This document shows positions 1-7,939 of a DNA stretch of 35,123 bases, one piece after another; position 1 is the stretch's first letter, and each line of letters starts with the position of its first letter. A program made the translations under genes and the position numbers. This stretch comes from Cellulophaga baltica. GTDB taxonomy: Bacteria; Bacteroidota; Bacteroidia; Flavobacteriales; Flavobacteriaceae. The stretch lies in assembly GCF_018861125.1 (NCBI RefSeq), contig NZ_JAHKQN010000013.1, forward strand, positions 1 through 35,123, read 5' to 3'. The notes beneath the pieces were generated by a model. It was given only the letters and a program-made list of their open reading frames with translations, was not told the DNA's origin and ran no database searches.

Positions 1-13
1 GTCCTTGTCTACA

Positions 14-2011
14 CTATGAAAAGAAATTCCAAACTACACCAAATCGAACAATAAAATCACGATAAGGATAATCTGGAGCGGAATAATAGTTAGGAGCTGA
101 AAACATCGAATTGAAATGCTCGGCCTTTAAAAAGATACGCGTCTGCTTAACCTTTGCATTGATAAAAAAATCCATCAATGGAAAACCTCCCAAATCCTCA
201 TCCGTCTGGATGTAGAATTCACCTAATAAAGGATTATATGAATTCATATTATAGGATGTAAAATACTTAAAGGTAAAACCTGTTTGAATATACATTGCCT
301 TTTTGAAAATCTCTTTAGAATAAAACAATGAGTTTCTTGTCGTAAACTGTGGCACATTTAAAACACTGTTTGTTTGTGAAACCGATTGATACATTAAAGT
401 ATTATCCAAGGTGAAATTCTTATATGTAATAGCTTTTTTAAACTTGACCTTTAAATAACTTACCGCATCACTTTCTTGATAAGGTTGTACATATTGATTC
501 TCTGACTCATCTTCTGCTATAGTTTGATCTGGGTCTACAGCAAAATATGTATAGTTATCTAAAGAAGTAAATTTCACAGATGCTTCGCCGAAAAGTTTTG
601 AATCTACATCAAACTGCAAGCTATTTGTGTTCACCTTTTCAAAATCATCTGAATGCTGCCAATTGTAATTAGAATAATCACTTTGATATAACAAATAATT
701 AAAGTCTGGCATTTTTGAAGATGAAAATAGAGTAGCACTAAATTCTAAATCATCATTTAACTTATAGCCAGCTGTAGCGTTTAACAAACTGCCCGTTAAA
801 TCACCCGATATATTATAAGACATATTACCTTTTAATATAAACCCTCCTATTTTCTTTTTATAGTCTGCCCCAATAGAAACTTCCGTACCCTTTAATTGAT
901 GATCAATTTGAGTGCCATCAGAAGTGGTTAGTAAACTATTAAAAAAGTAATTATAACTATATATATTCAAATTACCCTTTAACCTGCCCAAGGTTTTATC
1001 ATAAAGCTCAGCACTTAACTGATTATACATTGTTTTTAAATTTGCCCTATCAGCTATATCACTATCTAAAAAAGCATCACCAAAGTAATCATCTTGATCA
1101 TCTTGGTTAAATTTATAGTTTTTTGTTTCATAATTAAAAAGATGTCCTAATGCCAAGGTTGTTTTTTCAAAAGCACTGGAATCTTGTTCTTTTCTAATCA
1201 ATTTATATTGATTTTCTATAAAATACCTTTTTCCTATCAGTGTATTTTCTGCATCAGTTAAATTCACATCTAAACTAGTACGCGTATTAAAATCATCATC
1301 ACCAGAAGCAAACTGTGTTTCAGTTTCGCTCAAACCTCCATTTTCCTCAGTATCTATATCTTGGGCAGCTATATGGATTCTAAGACTATACCTATTATTC
1401 TTACTTCTATAGGACGCACTTGTTCTAAAGTTACCACTTATTGCTTCAGAATAGTTATACTTACCATAAGACCTAAAACCTTTATAAGCAATCATGTAAT
1501 TTAATCTTTCTGAAATATTAAAAGTCAACAAAACATCTAAAAGTTGCCCTTCTTCAAAGACAGTTTTAAACATCGCTTCGGTCATTGGAGTTGGCACATG
1601 ATAATAATTGATATCCTCCATCTCAAAATAATTATAATGTTTTGCAGTAGCCCCTAATTTTGGATAAAACATTGTGGTTTCAAAATCATAGCCTAATTTA
1701 TTATATGGTTGCCCCATATTTGCAAACGGAAGCAATTCATAATTATCTTTTCTAATATAATTATACAGGTAGTCTTTGTTTATAGTAAGTGTAGTGTCTA
1801 CAAAAGTGGTATCTCTTGCAAAAGATATTATTTTATAATCTGAAACAATCGGTAGTTCTTCTCCATTCTCACCTAGTTTACCCAATTCTTTATCCGGCTT
1901 TTCTGTTACTGCTATAGAATCCGACTCAGAAGGCTTTGGTTTTGGACCTTGTTGTTGCCCCCTACCCAAATGAACTATTAAAATAAAAATTACTAAAAAT
2001 AAATATCTCAT
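14..2011 (-). CDS. Putative outer-membrane porin (Porin_10-like)
   Basis: This 665-aa protein begins with a hydrophobic signal peptide (about residues 1-18, ending near GRGQ). A charged, proline-containing linker follows to about residue 45. The rest is a long run of alternating, aromatic-rich strands with many Asn, Asp and Tyr turns, typical of a beta-barrel. It ends in an aromatic C-terminus (VVWNFFS), as expected for an outer-membrane barrel. Length and composition match the 'putative porin' family of Bacteroidota (PF14121-like); this is family recognition, not a search result. The predicted role is passive diffusion or an unknown transport function in the outer membrane. A strong terminator separates it from the SusCD operon upstream, and a perfect -7 element lies just before the start, so it is probably transcribed alone. 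Its stop codon lies 14 bases from the window edge, so the gene is complete. Confidence 0.8.
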   Translation of the reverse strand: MRYLFLVIFILIVHLGRGQQQGPKPKPSESDSIAVTEKPDKELGKLGENGEELPIVSDYKIISFARDTTFVDTTLTINKDYLYNYIRKDNYELLPFANMGQPYNKLGYDFETTMFYPKLGATAKHYNYFEMEDINYYHVPTPMTEAMFKTVFEEGQLLDVLLTFNISERLNYMIAYKGFRSYGKYNYSEAISGNFRTSASYRSKNNRYSLRIHIAAQDIDTEENGGLSETETQFASGDDDFNTRTSLDVNLTDAENTLIGKRYFIENQYKLIRKEQDSSAFEKTTLALGHLFNYETKNYKFNQDDQDDYFGDAFLDSDIADRANLKTMYNQLSAELYDKTLGRLKGNLNIYSYNYFFNSLLTTSDGTQIDHQLKGTEVSIGADYKKKIGGFILKGNMSYNISGDLTGSLLNATAGYKLNDDLEFSATLFSSSKMPDFNYLLYQSDYSNYNWQHSDDFEKVNTNSLQFDVDSKLFGEASVKFTSLDNYTYFAVDPDQTIAEDESENQYVQPYQESDAVSYLKVKFKKAITYKNFTLDNTLMYQSVSQTNSVLNVPQFTTRNSLFYSKEIFKKAMYIQTGFTFKYFTSYNMNSYNPLLGEFYIQTDEDLGGFPLMDFFINAKVKQTRIFLKAEHFNSMFSAPNYYSAPDYPYRDFIVRFGVVWNFFS

Positions 2012-2031
2012 TAACTATTAATTATCAACAA

Positions 2032-2039
2032 CAAAGGTA
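2032..2039 (-). promoter_or_regulatory. Bacteroidota -7 element (TACCTTTG) of the porin gene
   Basis: On the minus strand TACCTTTG matches TAnnTTTG exactly and ends 20 bases before the ATG, giving a very short leader. No good -33 TTTG is seen at the usual spacing. The element overlaps one arm of a 9-bp inverted repeat (AACAACAAA at 2027-2035, TTTGTTGTT at 2045-2053), a possible operator. Confidence 0.5.
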
Positions 2040-2090
2040 ATTTTTTTGTTGTTAAGAGCGTGTGAAAGTTTAAAATTTTGGTTTAAAAAC

Positions 2091-2122
2091 AAAAACCACG
2101 ATGAACATCATCGTGGTTTTTA
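2091..2122 (-). terminator. Rho-independent terminator after susD
   Basis: The hairpin arms are AAAAACCACGATGA and TCATCGTGGTTTTT with a 3-base loop, and it is A/T-flanked on both sides. It lies 20 bases beyond the susD-like stop codon and should end the SusCD transcript. The near symmetry would also allow it to work on the other strand. Confidence 0.8.
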
Positions 2123-2142
2123 ATTTATCCTTAGTAAAAGAA

Positions 2143-3756
2143 TTAATTCTGTTGAGCTTCCCCTATATTTGGATTAGCATTAATTTCTGCCTGGGGTATT
2201 TTCCATATCCACTCATCATTTACAGACGGTCTTTCTTGGAAAAATCCATCACCATAAAGCACTTCTGAAGCACCTGAATTTGATTGATCTATACCTTCAT
2301 CCCAACGAATTTGATCTAAGTAAGAAAAGCCTTCGCCCCACAACTCAACTCTACGCTGAAACTTTATTTCATCTAAAAGCGCTTCTTGAGTGTTAAACAA
2401 CGTAACATCATAAGCACTATCCCTTGCTTCACCCAAAATTGACAAGGCTGTTTGTGCTCCAGAGATATCAGATAACATTGCTTTAGCTTCCGCTTCAATC
2501 AAATACATCTCTGACGAACGCATATAAATAACATCATCTGGATCAATTGAACCTGGGTTTTCTTGTAAAAATTTCATAGAAATATAAGGATGTGTATTAT
2601 GAGCCGTTGTCATTCCATACTCAGTAATTATAGCTTCCCATGCATCCCAAAAATCATCTTCATTATCATAATTTGGATCTGTTAAATAACTGCCTCCTTG
2701 TCCGTTTGACGCACTAGAATTAGTATTTGGAGCTAATGGCAACCATGCTTTAGCTCGATAATCAGTATCAGGAATCTGATCATATATATCACTTCTAATG
2801 ATTTTAGGATTGGTTCTAGTTTGACTTCCATTAAAAGTTGACCCTATAAAATAAAAATAAGACTGAAAAAAATTTGTTTCCGTATCTATCACAGTCCCTC
2901 CCCAAATAACCTCTGAAAGATCAACTGAATTAAAACCTGACAACCAATCAACTTCATCTAACAAAGGATAGTTTTCTCTAGCCAAAACAGCCGCATCAGC
3001 AGCAGTCTGCCAATCTCCTTTAGACAGAGCAATTCTAGCTTTTATGCCATACGCAGCATCTATAGAAATATTAGATTTATTATCTGGACCTGATGCATCT
3101 TCAAAATAACCAATAGCCAAATCAATATCTTCTTCAATTTGTGTATAAACATCTTCTACAACAGATCGCGCCTCACTAGTATATGGAACCCCTGCATCTA
3201 AAACTAAAGGAACACCTAAATCGGTACTAGGGCTACCAATCAAATACCCTTTTGCAAAAGTCGTCACTAGCTGATGATAGGCCCAAGCTCTATAAGCATA
3301 TGACTGTCCTAATATATTATTTAAATCGGCATCTATTGTTAAATTTCCTTCCGCAACAGTATTAATAATTGAATTAGCTGTAAAAACAAAATGATAACGC
3401 TCATACCATAAATTATCAACAGTTGTTGTGTTTGCGTTTGTATGTGCTAACCATTGCAGATCAGCAGTCATCCAACCATTACCTGGTGACGAATGAATAA
3501 GATTACCTGCAATAACATCAAAAGATGGCATGTAATAACTCTGACCAGACCTAGAAGAAGTGGTCCCTGGTAGCGGATTTTGCGCATACATTTGTCTATG
3601 TAAACCGTTTAATAACAAATCCATATTTTCAGCACTTGACAAAGCATCTGTTGCCGCAATAGCATCTGTTGGTTGTGTTTCGAGAAATTCTTTCTCACAA
3701 CTTACTAAAACAACCGTTAAGATTGTAAGTAAAATTATATGTGTTTTATGTAACAT
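2143..3756 (-). CDS. SusD/RagB-family nutrient-binding outer-membrane lipoprotein
   Basis: This 537-aa protein has a lipoprotein signal peptide with lipobox LVSC (Cys20). The mature start (CEKEFLETQPTD) is the usual opening of SusD proteins. The body has the alpha-helical TPR-like features of the family, including AYRAWAYHQLVTTFAKGYL near residues 150-170 and a C-terminal RSSEMYLIEAEAKA segment before FQRRVELWGEG. SusD proteins sit on the cell surface as the lid over a SusC transporter and capture glycans, peptides or other large nutrients. It lies 29 bases after the susC-like gene in the same direction, so the two form an operon. No carbohydrate-active enzyme, SusE/F-like protein, or sigma/anti-sigma pair is adjacent, so the substrate cannot be deduced. 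Family assignment is secure. Confidence 0.95.
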   Translation of the reverse strand: MLHKTHIILLTILTVVLVSCEKEFLETQPTDAIAATDALSSAENMDLLLNGLHRQMYAQNPLPGTTSSRSGQSYYMPSFDVIAGNLIHSSPGNGWMTADLQWLAHTNANTTTVDNLWYERYHFVFTANSIINTVAEGNLTIDADLNNILGQSYAYRAWAYHQLVTTFAKGYLIGSPSTDLGVPLVLDAGVPYTSEARSVVEDVYTQIEEDIDLAIGYFEDASGPDNKSNISIDAAYGIKARIALSKGDWQTAADAAVLARENYPLLDEVDWLSGFNSVDLSEVIWGGTVIDTETNFFQSYFYFIGSTFNGSQTRTNPKIIRSDIYDQIPDTDYRAKAWLPLAPNTNSSASNGQGGSYLTDPNYDNEDDFWDAWEAIITEYGMTTAHNTHPYISMKFLQENPGSIDPDDVIYMRSSEMYLIEAEAKAMLSDISGAQTALSILGEARDSAYDVTLFNTQEALLDEIKFQRRVELWGEGFSYLDQIRWDEGIDQSNSGASEVLYGDGFFQERPSVNDEWIWKIPQAEINANPNIGEAQQN

Positions 3757-3785
3757 AATTTTTATTTTTTTGTATTAAGTTTTTA

Positions 3786-6700
3786 CTAAAAAGAAACGTT
3801 TACTCCAAAAGATAATACCGATGAAGGGTTATAATCATTTCCTGAAGGTGTTCCCGCTAGGTTATACTGAGGATTTAATCCTGTTCTTTTACTTTTTAGG
3901 AAAAGGTTTTCTCCAGAAACAAATAAACGTAATGTATTAACACCTAATCTTTCTGATATATTATCATCTAATACATATGATAAATTAACATTTCTTAATG
4001 CTATATAAGAAGCATCAGTTAAAAATCTAGTCGAAAATCTTTGAGACTGATTTGTATTTCCATTTTCTAACCTTGGCACATCTGTTACATCACCTGGTTC
4101 ACGCCAAGCGTTTAAAGCATCAACATGTAAAGCCTCTCCGTAAACACCCTCACTCATCAAATCTGCATAACCATAATCAAGAATTTTACCTCCAATACCA
4201 TATACCAAAGTAAAATCTAAGGAAAGTCCTTCATAGTTAAAACTGTTAGAAATAGACCCTATTAAATCTGGAACAGAACTATCGCCAGTGTAAGCTAACC
4301 CTGCATCTTGAAAATCATTAGTCGTAGCATGTTCTCCATTTCCATCTAGTACTGCAACTTGTTCTCCTGTATCAATATCTTCTTCAAACATATAGTAAAG
4401 CGCATCACCATTATCAATATCTACGCCCGCATAATGATATATATAATAATCGTATGCAGAATGACCTTCAGCCCAACGCTTAGAACCATTTATACTAGGC
4501 TCAGGAAGATCTGTTATTTCATTCTTTAAAGTAGAAGCTTGAACAGTTAAATCCCAATTAAATTTTTTAGACTTAAAAAAATGACCTGTCAAACCGATCT
4601 CATAACCCGAATTATACAAATCACCTATATTAAAAGGCGCTTCATTTAATCCTTCAGAAGTTGGGATTGGTAAATTATATAATAAATCAGTTGTATTTTT
4701 TTTGTAATATTCTACAGAACCCTCAAGTGCATTATTAAATAAACCAAACTCTAATGCTACATCAAAACTTTCACTTGTTTCCCATTTTAAATCATCATTT
4801 CCTAAACTAGAAAAATAAATTGCTGGATTACCTGCATTTGAATACAAAGTAGTAAGAGCTTGAGAGATATAGAAACTACCTAAATCATCATTTCCAACTT
4901 CACCATAAGAACCTCTTAATTTCAAATTATCAACAAAAGAAATTTCAGACATAAAATCCTCTTGATCAATTCTCCATGAACCTCCTAACGAATAAAAATT
5001 ACCCCATCTTGAATCTAAACTAAACACAGAACTACCGTCTCTTCTAAAAGATCCACTCAAGTAATATTTATTATCAAAATTATAGTTCAATCTTGCAAAA
5101 TAACCTTCTAGTTTTTTATCAGAACTATACCCTCCAAGACTTGATACCACAGAAAAATTATCAAACTCATAAATACCATCAGCTGTTTGCGTATTTGCTA
5201 ATCCATTATTTTCAGAATAGTGTCTATCAAAACTTTCATGCCCTAAAGTAACTTCTAAATTATGTGAACCAAAAGATTTATTATATGTTAATAATTGGGT
5301 GAAATTTTCAGTATTTCTTCTAAATCTTGTTTCCCCATATCTACCAGTTGGAGCACCATCACCAACAATTGCATTTTCATAACTTTTATTAATAAAATCC
5401 TGAATATCTTGGCCATAATTAATTCTAGCTTTTAAGCCTTCTAAAAGTTTAAATTCAGCAAAATATCTAAAACCTATATTATTAATTTTAGTAACCTCTT
5501 CATTCAATATAGCTTCAGCTATACCATGACGACCTGGGTTATAAGGTCTAGTTTGTATATTGTATTCAGAATACCCTTCGCCCAAATCATAAACAGGGTC
5601 TCCAGCTTCGTCAACAACAATATTACCGTCTAAATCATTTATATAAACAGGATAAATTGATCCTAAATTTTTCGCCCAAGCAAAAGGGTTTACAGTACTA
5701 GTTGTACCTGCACCTGTAGGTCCATGAGAATCTGTTATAGCTAAATTCATCCCACCTCCAAGCGTTAACCAATCAGTAGGTGAAAAATCAGCATTAATTC
5801 TAGTAGTTATTCGCTCATAATCACTTTCAATTACATACCCTTCTTCATCTAAATATGAAGCTGAGAAAAACACTTGGTGATTTTCTCCACCTCCAGATAT
5901 ATCTATCGAGTGACTAGTTCTACTACCAGCTCTTTCTAATGCATCATACCAATCAAGACTATTATAGATCAACTCAGCATTTGGATTTATCTTCCCGTCA
6001 ACTCCAACTATTTGATCATTTGCAACATTAAAAGGGTTGTAACCAAGTCTATTAAATATCGAAGCTGATGCTTCAGCCTCATTACCTGCTCCTCCTAAAG
6101 AATTCTTATACGCCTCCCACATTAATTCATAATATTGAGCAGGACCAACAGCCTCATATTCTCCAATTCCTTTTGAAACAATACCAAATTGACTAGTAAC
6201 ATTTACCGTTATTTTAGAATTGTTTCTTCCATTTTTAGTGGTAATTATTACAACTCCATTAGCTGCTCTTGAACCATAAAGAGAGGTTGAAGCCGCATCT
6301 TTCAAAACAGTTAATGATTCAATATCATTTTGATTTAAACTAGACAAAGCCCCTTCAAATTGAATACCATCTACAATATATAATGGATCAGTAGACCCCC
6401 CATTTAAAGTTCCAACACCTCTAATAACAAGTGAAGGTGAAGATCCTGGCTGACCTGATGACGAAACAAATTGCACACCAGTGGCTTTACCCTCAATTGC
6501 AGCAATTGGAGATGTAATACTTCTTAAAGCAAGATCTTTAGAATCAACAACTGCAGCTGAACCTGTAAAAGCCTCCTTAGTAGTAGAACCGTAGGCTACA
6601 ACTACAACTTCATCAAGTGCTTGTGAATCTTCAAGCAACTGAACATTAATGGTAGAAGAATCACCAACGTTCTTTTCAGTTGTTTTTTGACCTATATAAC

Positions 6701-6920
6701 TAAATTTTAACTTCTGACCAACAGAAGCTATTATAGAATAGTTACCATCAAAATCTGTTTGAGTCCCTTTAGTAGTTCCAACTACAATTATAGATACTCC
6801 TGGTAATGCCAGACCAGATTGGTCTGTGACTACACCATTAATCGTTTTTTCTTGAGCATAAGAAAAACTCATTATTAACACCAACAAAGGTGTTAACATA
6901 CGTGTTAACTTTGGTTTCAT
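3786..6920 (-). CDS. SusC/RagA-family TonB-linked outer-membrane transporter
   Basis: This 1044-aa protein has a signal peptide (about residues 1-22, ending SYAQ). A carboxypeptidase-regulatory-like beta-sandwich domain follows (about 26-97, with GVVTDQSGLALPGVSIIVVG and the TDFDGNYSI signature). A TonB-box-like stretch (LDEVVVVAYG, about 103-112) and a plug domain with VIRGVGTLNGG, PLYIVDGI and LKDAASTSLYGSRAANGVV come next. The remainder is the large beta-barrel, ending SFGVNVSF. There is no N-terminal STN domain, so it is not expected to signal directly to a FecR-type anti-sigma factor. Its role is TonB-dependent import of the ligand delivered by the SusD partner encoded immediately downstream. 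I see no confident -33/-7 pair in the long upstream region. Confidence 0.96.
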   Translation of the reverse strand: MKPKLTRMLTPLLVLIMSFSYAQEKTINGVVTDQSGLALPGVSIIVVGTTKGTQTDFDGNYSIIASVGQKLKFSYIGQKTTEKNVGDSSTINVQLLEDSQALDEVVVVAYGSTTKEAFTGSAAVVDSKDLALRSITSPIAAIEGKATGVQFVSSSGQPGSSPSLVIRGVGTLNGGSTDPLYIVDGIQFEGALSSLNQNDIESLTVLKDAASTSLYGSRAANGVVIITTKNGRNNSKITVNVTSQFGIVSKGIGEYEAVGPAQYYELMWEAYKNSLGGAGNEAEASASIFNRLGYNPFNVANDQIVGVDGKINPNAELIYNSLDWYDALERAGSRTSHSIDISGGGENHQVFFSASYLDEEGYVIESDYERITTRINADFSPTDWLTLGGGMNLAITDSHGPTGAGTTSTVNPFAWAKNLGSIYPVYINDLDGNIVVDEAGDPVYDLGEGYSEYNIQTRPYNPGRHGIAEAILNEEVTKINNIGFRYFAEFKLLEGLKARINYGQDIQDFINKSYENAIVGDGAPTGRYGETRFRRNTENFTQLLTYNKSFGSHNLEVTLGHESFDRHYSENNGLANTQTADGIYEFDNFSVVSSLGGYSSDKKLEGYFARLNYNFDNKYYLSGSFRRDGSSVFSLDSRWGNFYSLGGSWRIDQEDFMSEISFVDNLKLRGSYGEVGNDDLGSFYISQALTTLYSNAGNPAIYFSSLGNDDLKWETSESFDVALEFGLFNNALEGSVEYYKKNTTDLLYNLPIPTSEGLNEAPFNIGDLYNSGYEIGLTGHFFKSKKFNWDLTVQASTLKNEITDLPEPSINGSKRWAEGHSAYDYYIYHYAGVDIDNGDALYYMFEEDIDTGEQVAVLDGNGEHATTNDFQDAGLAYTGDSSVPDLIGSISNSFNYEGLSLDFTLVYGIGGKILDYGYADLMSEGVYGEALHVDALNAWREPGDVTDVPRLENGNTNQSQRFSTRFLTDASYIALRNVNLSYVLDDNISERLGVNTLRLFVSGENLFLKSKRTGLNPQYNLAGTPSGNDYNPSSVLSFGVNVSF

Positions 6921-7272
6921 AAATATGTATTTTGAATTAGTTGCTCACAAAACTGGTAAAATCAAGTTAATAAAACAACAACAAAAGTTAAATAAATACA
7001 TAGTATGTTAAAAAAATGTTAGCTTTTATCATTTGACTAAATAATATGTGTGTTTTTTTACCAAATATTATTTTTTTTTAACACAAAACTTAGACAATCA
7101 CTTAAAAACAATTAAAATATTATACACTTGAACTAGCCGTTGTGTTAAACACTAAAATATTCGTAATCCTTTTCTTCCTTTATTAAGAATTTTACAACTT
7201 CATTTATACTATAATAGTTTACAATCTTTAATTGAGCTTATTTAATTTGTTATTTTTACTCATCTATAATTT
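6921..7272. other. 352-bp AT-rich intergenic region between divergent susC and rnhB
   Basis: This region lies between two divergent genes, so it should carry promoters for both. I see no ORF with coding character, no terminator hairpin and no perfect TAnnTTTG element on either strand. Only degenerate matches are present, for example AACTTTTG on the minus strand (6982-6989). The rnhB promoter may lie in the AT-rich stretch 7200-7265. Confidence 0.5.
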
Positions 7273-7893
7273 ATGATTAATGAATTTAATAGTATGCTAA
7301 AAGATTTCCATTTTGAACATAATGAAATTGGCACTGACGAAGCCGGCAGAGGTTGCCTTGCTGGGCCCGTAACTGCGGCTGCTGTGGTTTTACCCGAAAA
7401 CTTCAAAAACGTCTTACTAAATGATTCTAAAAAACTTTCTGAAAAGAATAGAGACTTATTAAAACCCATTATTGAAACTACAGCAGTCAGCTTCGGGGTT
7501 TATCATATTAAGCCAACTAAAATTGATGAGATTAATATACTCAATGCTTCAATATTAGCTATGCATAAATCCATAGATCAATTAAAAACAGATTCTACAC
7601 ATATTATAGTAGATGGAAATAAATTTAAGGATTATAAAAAATTTACTCACGAATGTATTATTAAAGGAGATAGTAAATACATGAGTATAGCTGCAGCTTC
7701 TGTTTTAGCTAAAACATATAGGGATGAATATATGAACAAAATACATTTGGAATACCCTATGTATAATTGGAAAAAGAATAAAGGATACCCAACAAAAGAG
7801 CATCGAGAAGCTATTCGTAAATATGGCATAACCAAATACCACAGAAAAAGTTTTAGACAACTACCTGAACAATTAAAACTAGATATATTATAA
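7273..7893 (+). CDS. rnhB: Ribonuclease HII
   Basis: This 206-aa protein shows the RNase HII signature [14 protein letters not shown] (residues 20-33), then [11 protein letters not shown] (51-61), IIVDGNKF (111-118), [21 protein letters not shown] (131-151) and [18 protein letters not shown]. The expected acidic metal-binding residues D22, E23, D114 and D133 are all present. It removes RNA from RNA-DNA hybrids and excises single ribonucleotides in DNA, in the cytoplasm. Length is normal for the family. An in-frame Met at residue 8 is an alternative start that would still leave the DEAGRG motif intact. A putative lipoprotein gene starts 46 bases downstream but appears to have its own -7 element, so co-transcription is uncertain. 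Confidence 0.95.
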   Translation: MINEFNSMLKDFHFEHNEIGTDEAGRGCLAGPVTAAAVVLPENFKNVLLNDSKKLSEKNRDLLKPIIETTAVSFGVYHIKPTKIDEINILNASILAMHKSIDQLKTDSTHIIVDGNKFKDYKKFTHECIIKGDSKYMSIAAASVLAKTYRDEYMNKIHLEYPMYNWKKNKGYPTKEHREAIRKYGITKYHRKSFRQLPEQLKLDIL

Positions 7894-7916
7894 GGAGTAT
7901 TTTTTATCATAAAGTG

Positions 7917-7924
7917 TAAATTTG
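7917..7924 (+). promoter_or_regulatory. -7 element (TAAATTTG) for the large lipoprotein gene
   Basis: TAAATTTG is an exact match to the Bacteroidota -7 consensus and ends 15 bases before the ATG at 7940. No matching -33 TTTG lies at 17-21 bases upstream, so the call rests on the -7 element and its position. Confidence 0.4.
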
Positions 7925-7939
7925 TAAAAAACACATTTT

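Noticed and set aside
3560-3778. Plus-strand 72-codon ORF opposite the start of susD
   Set aside because: Shadow of a confident SusD gene, with no homology-like features and no promoter.
6982-6989. AACTTTTG as a susC -7 element
   Set aside because: One mismatch to TAnnTTTG and no TTTG at suitable spacing, too weak to annotate.
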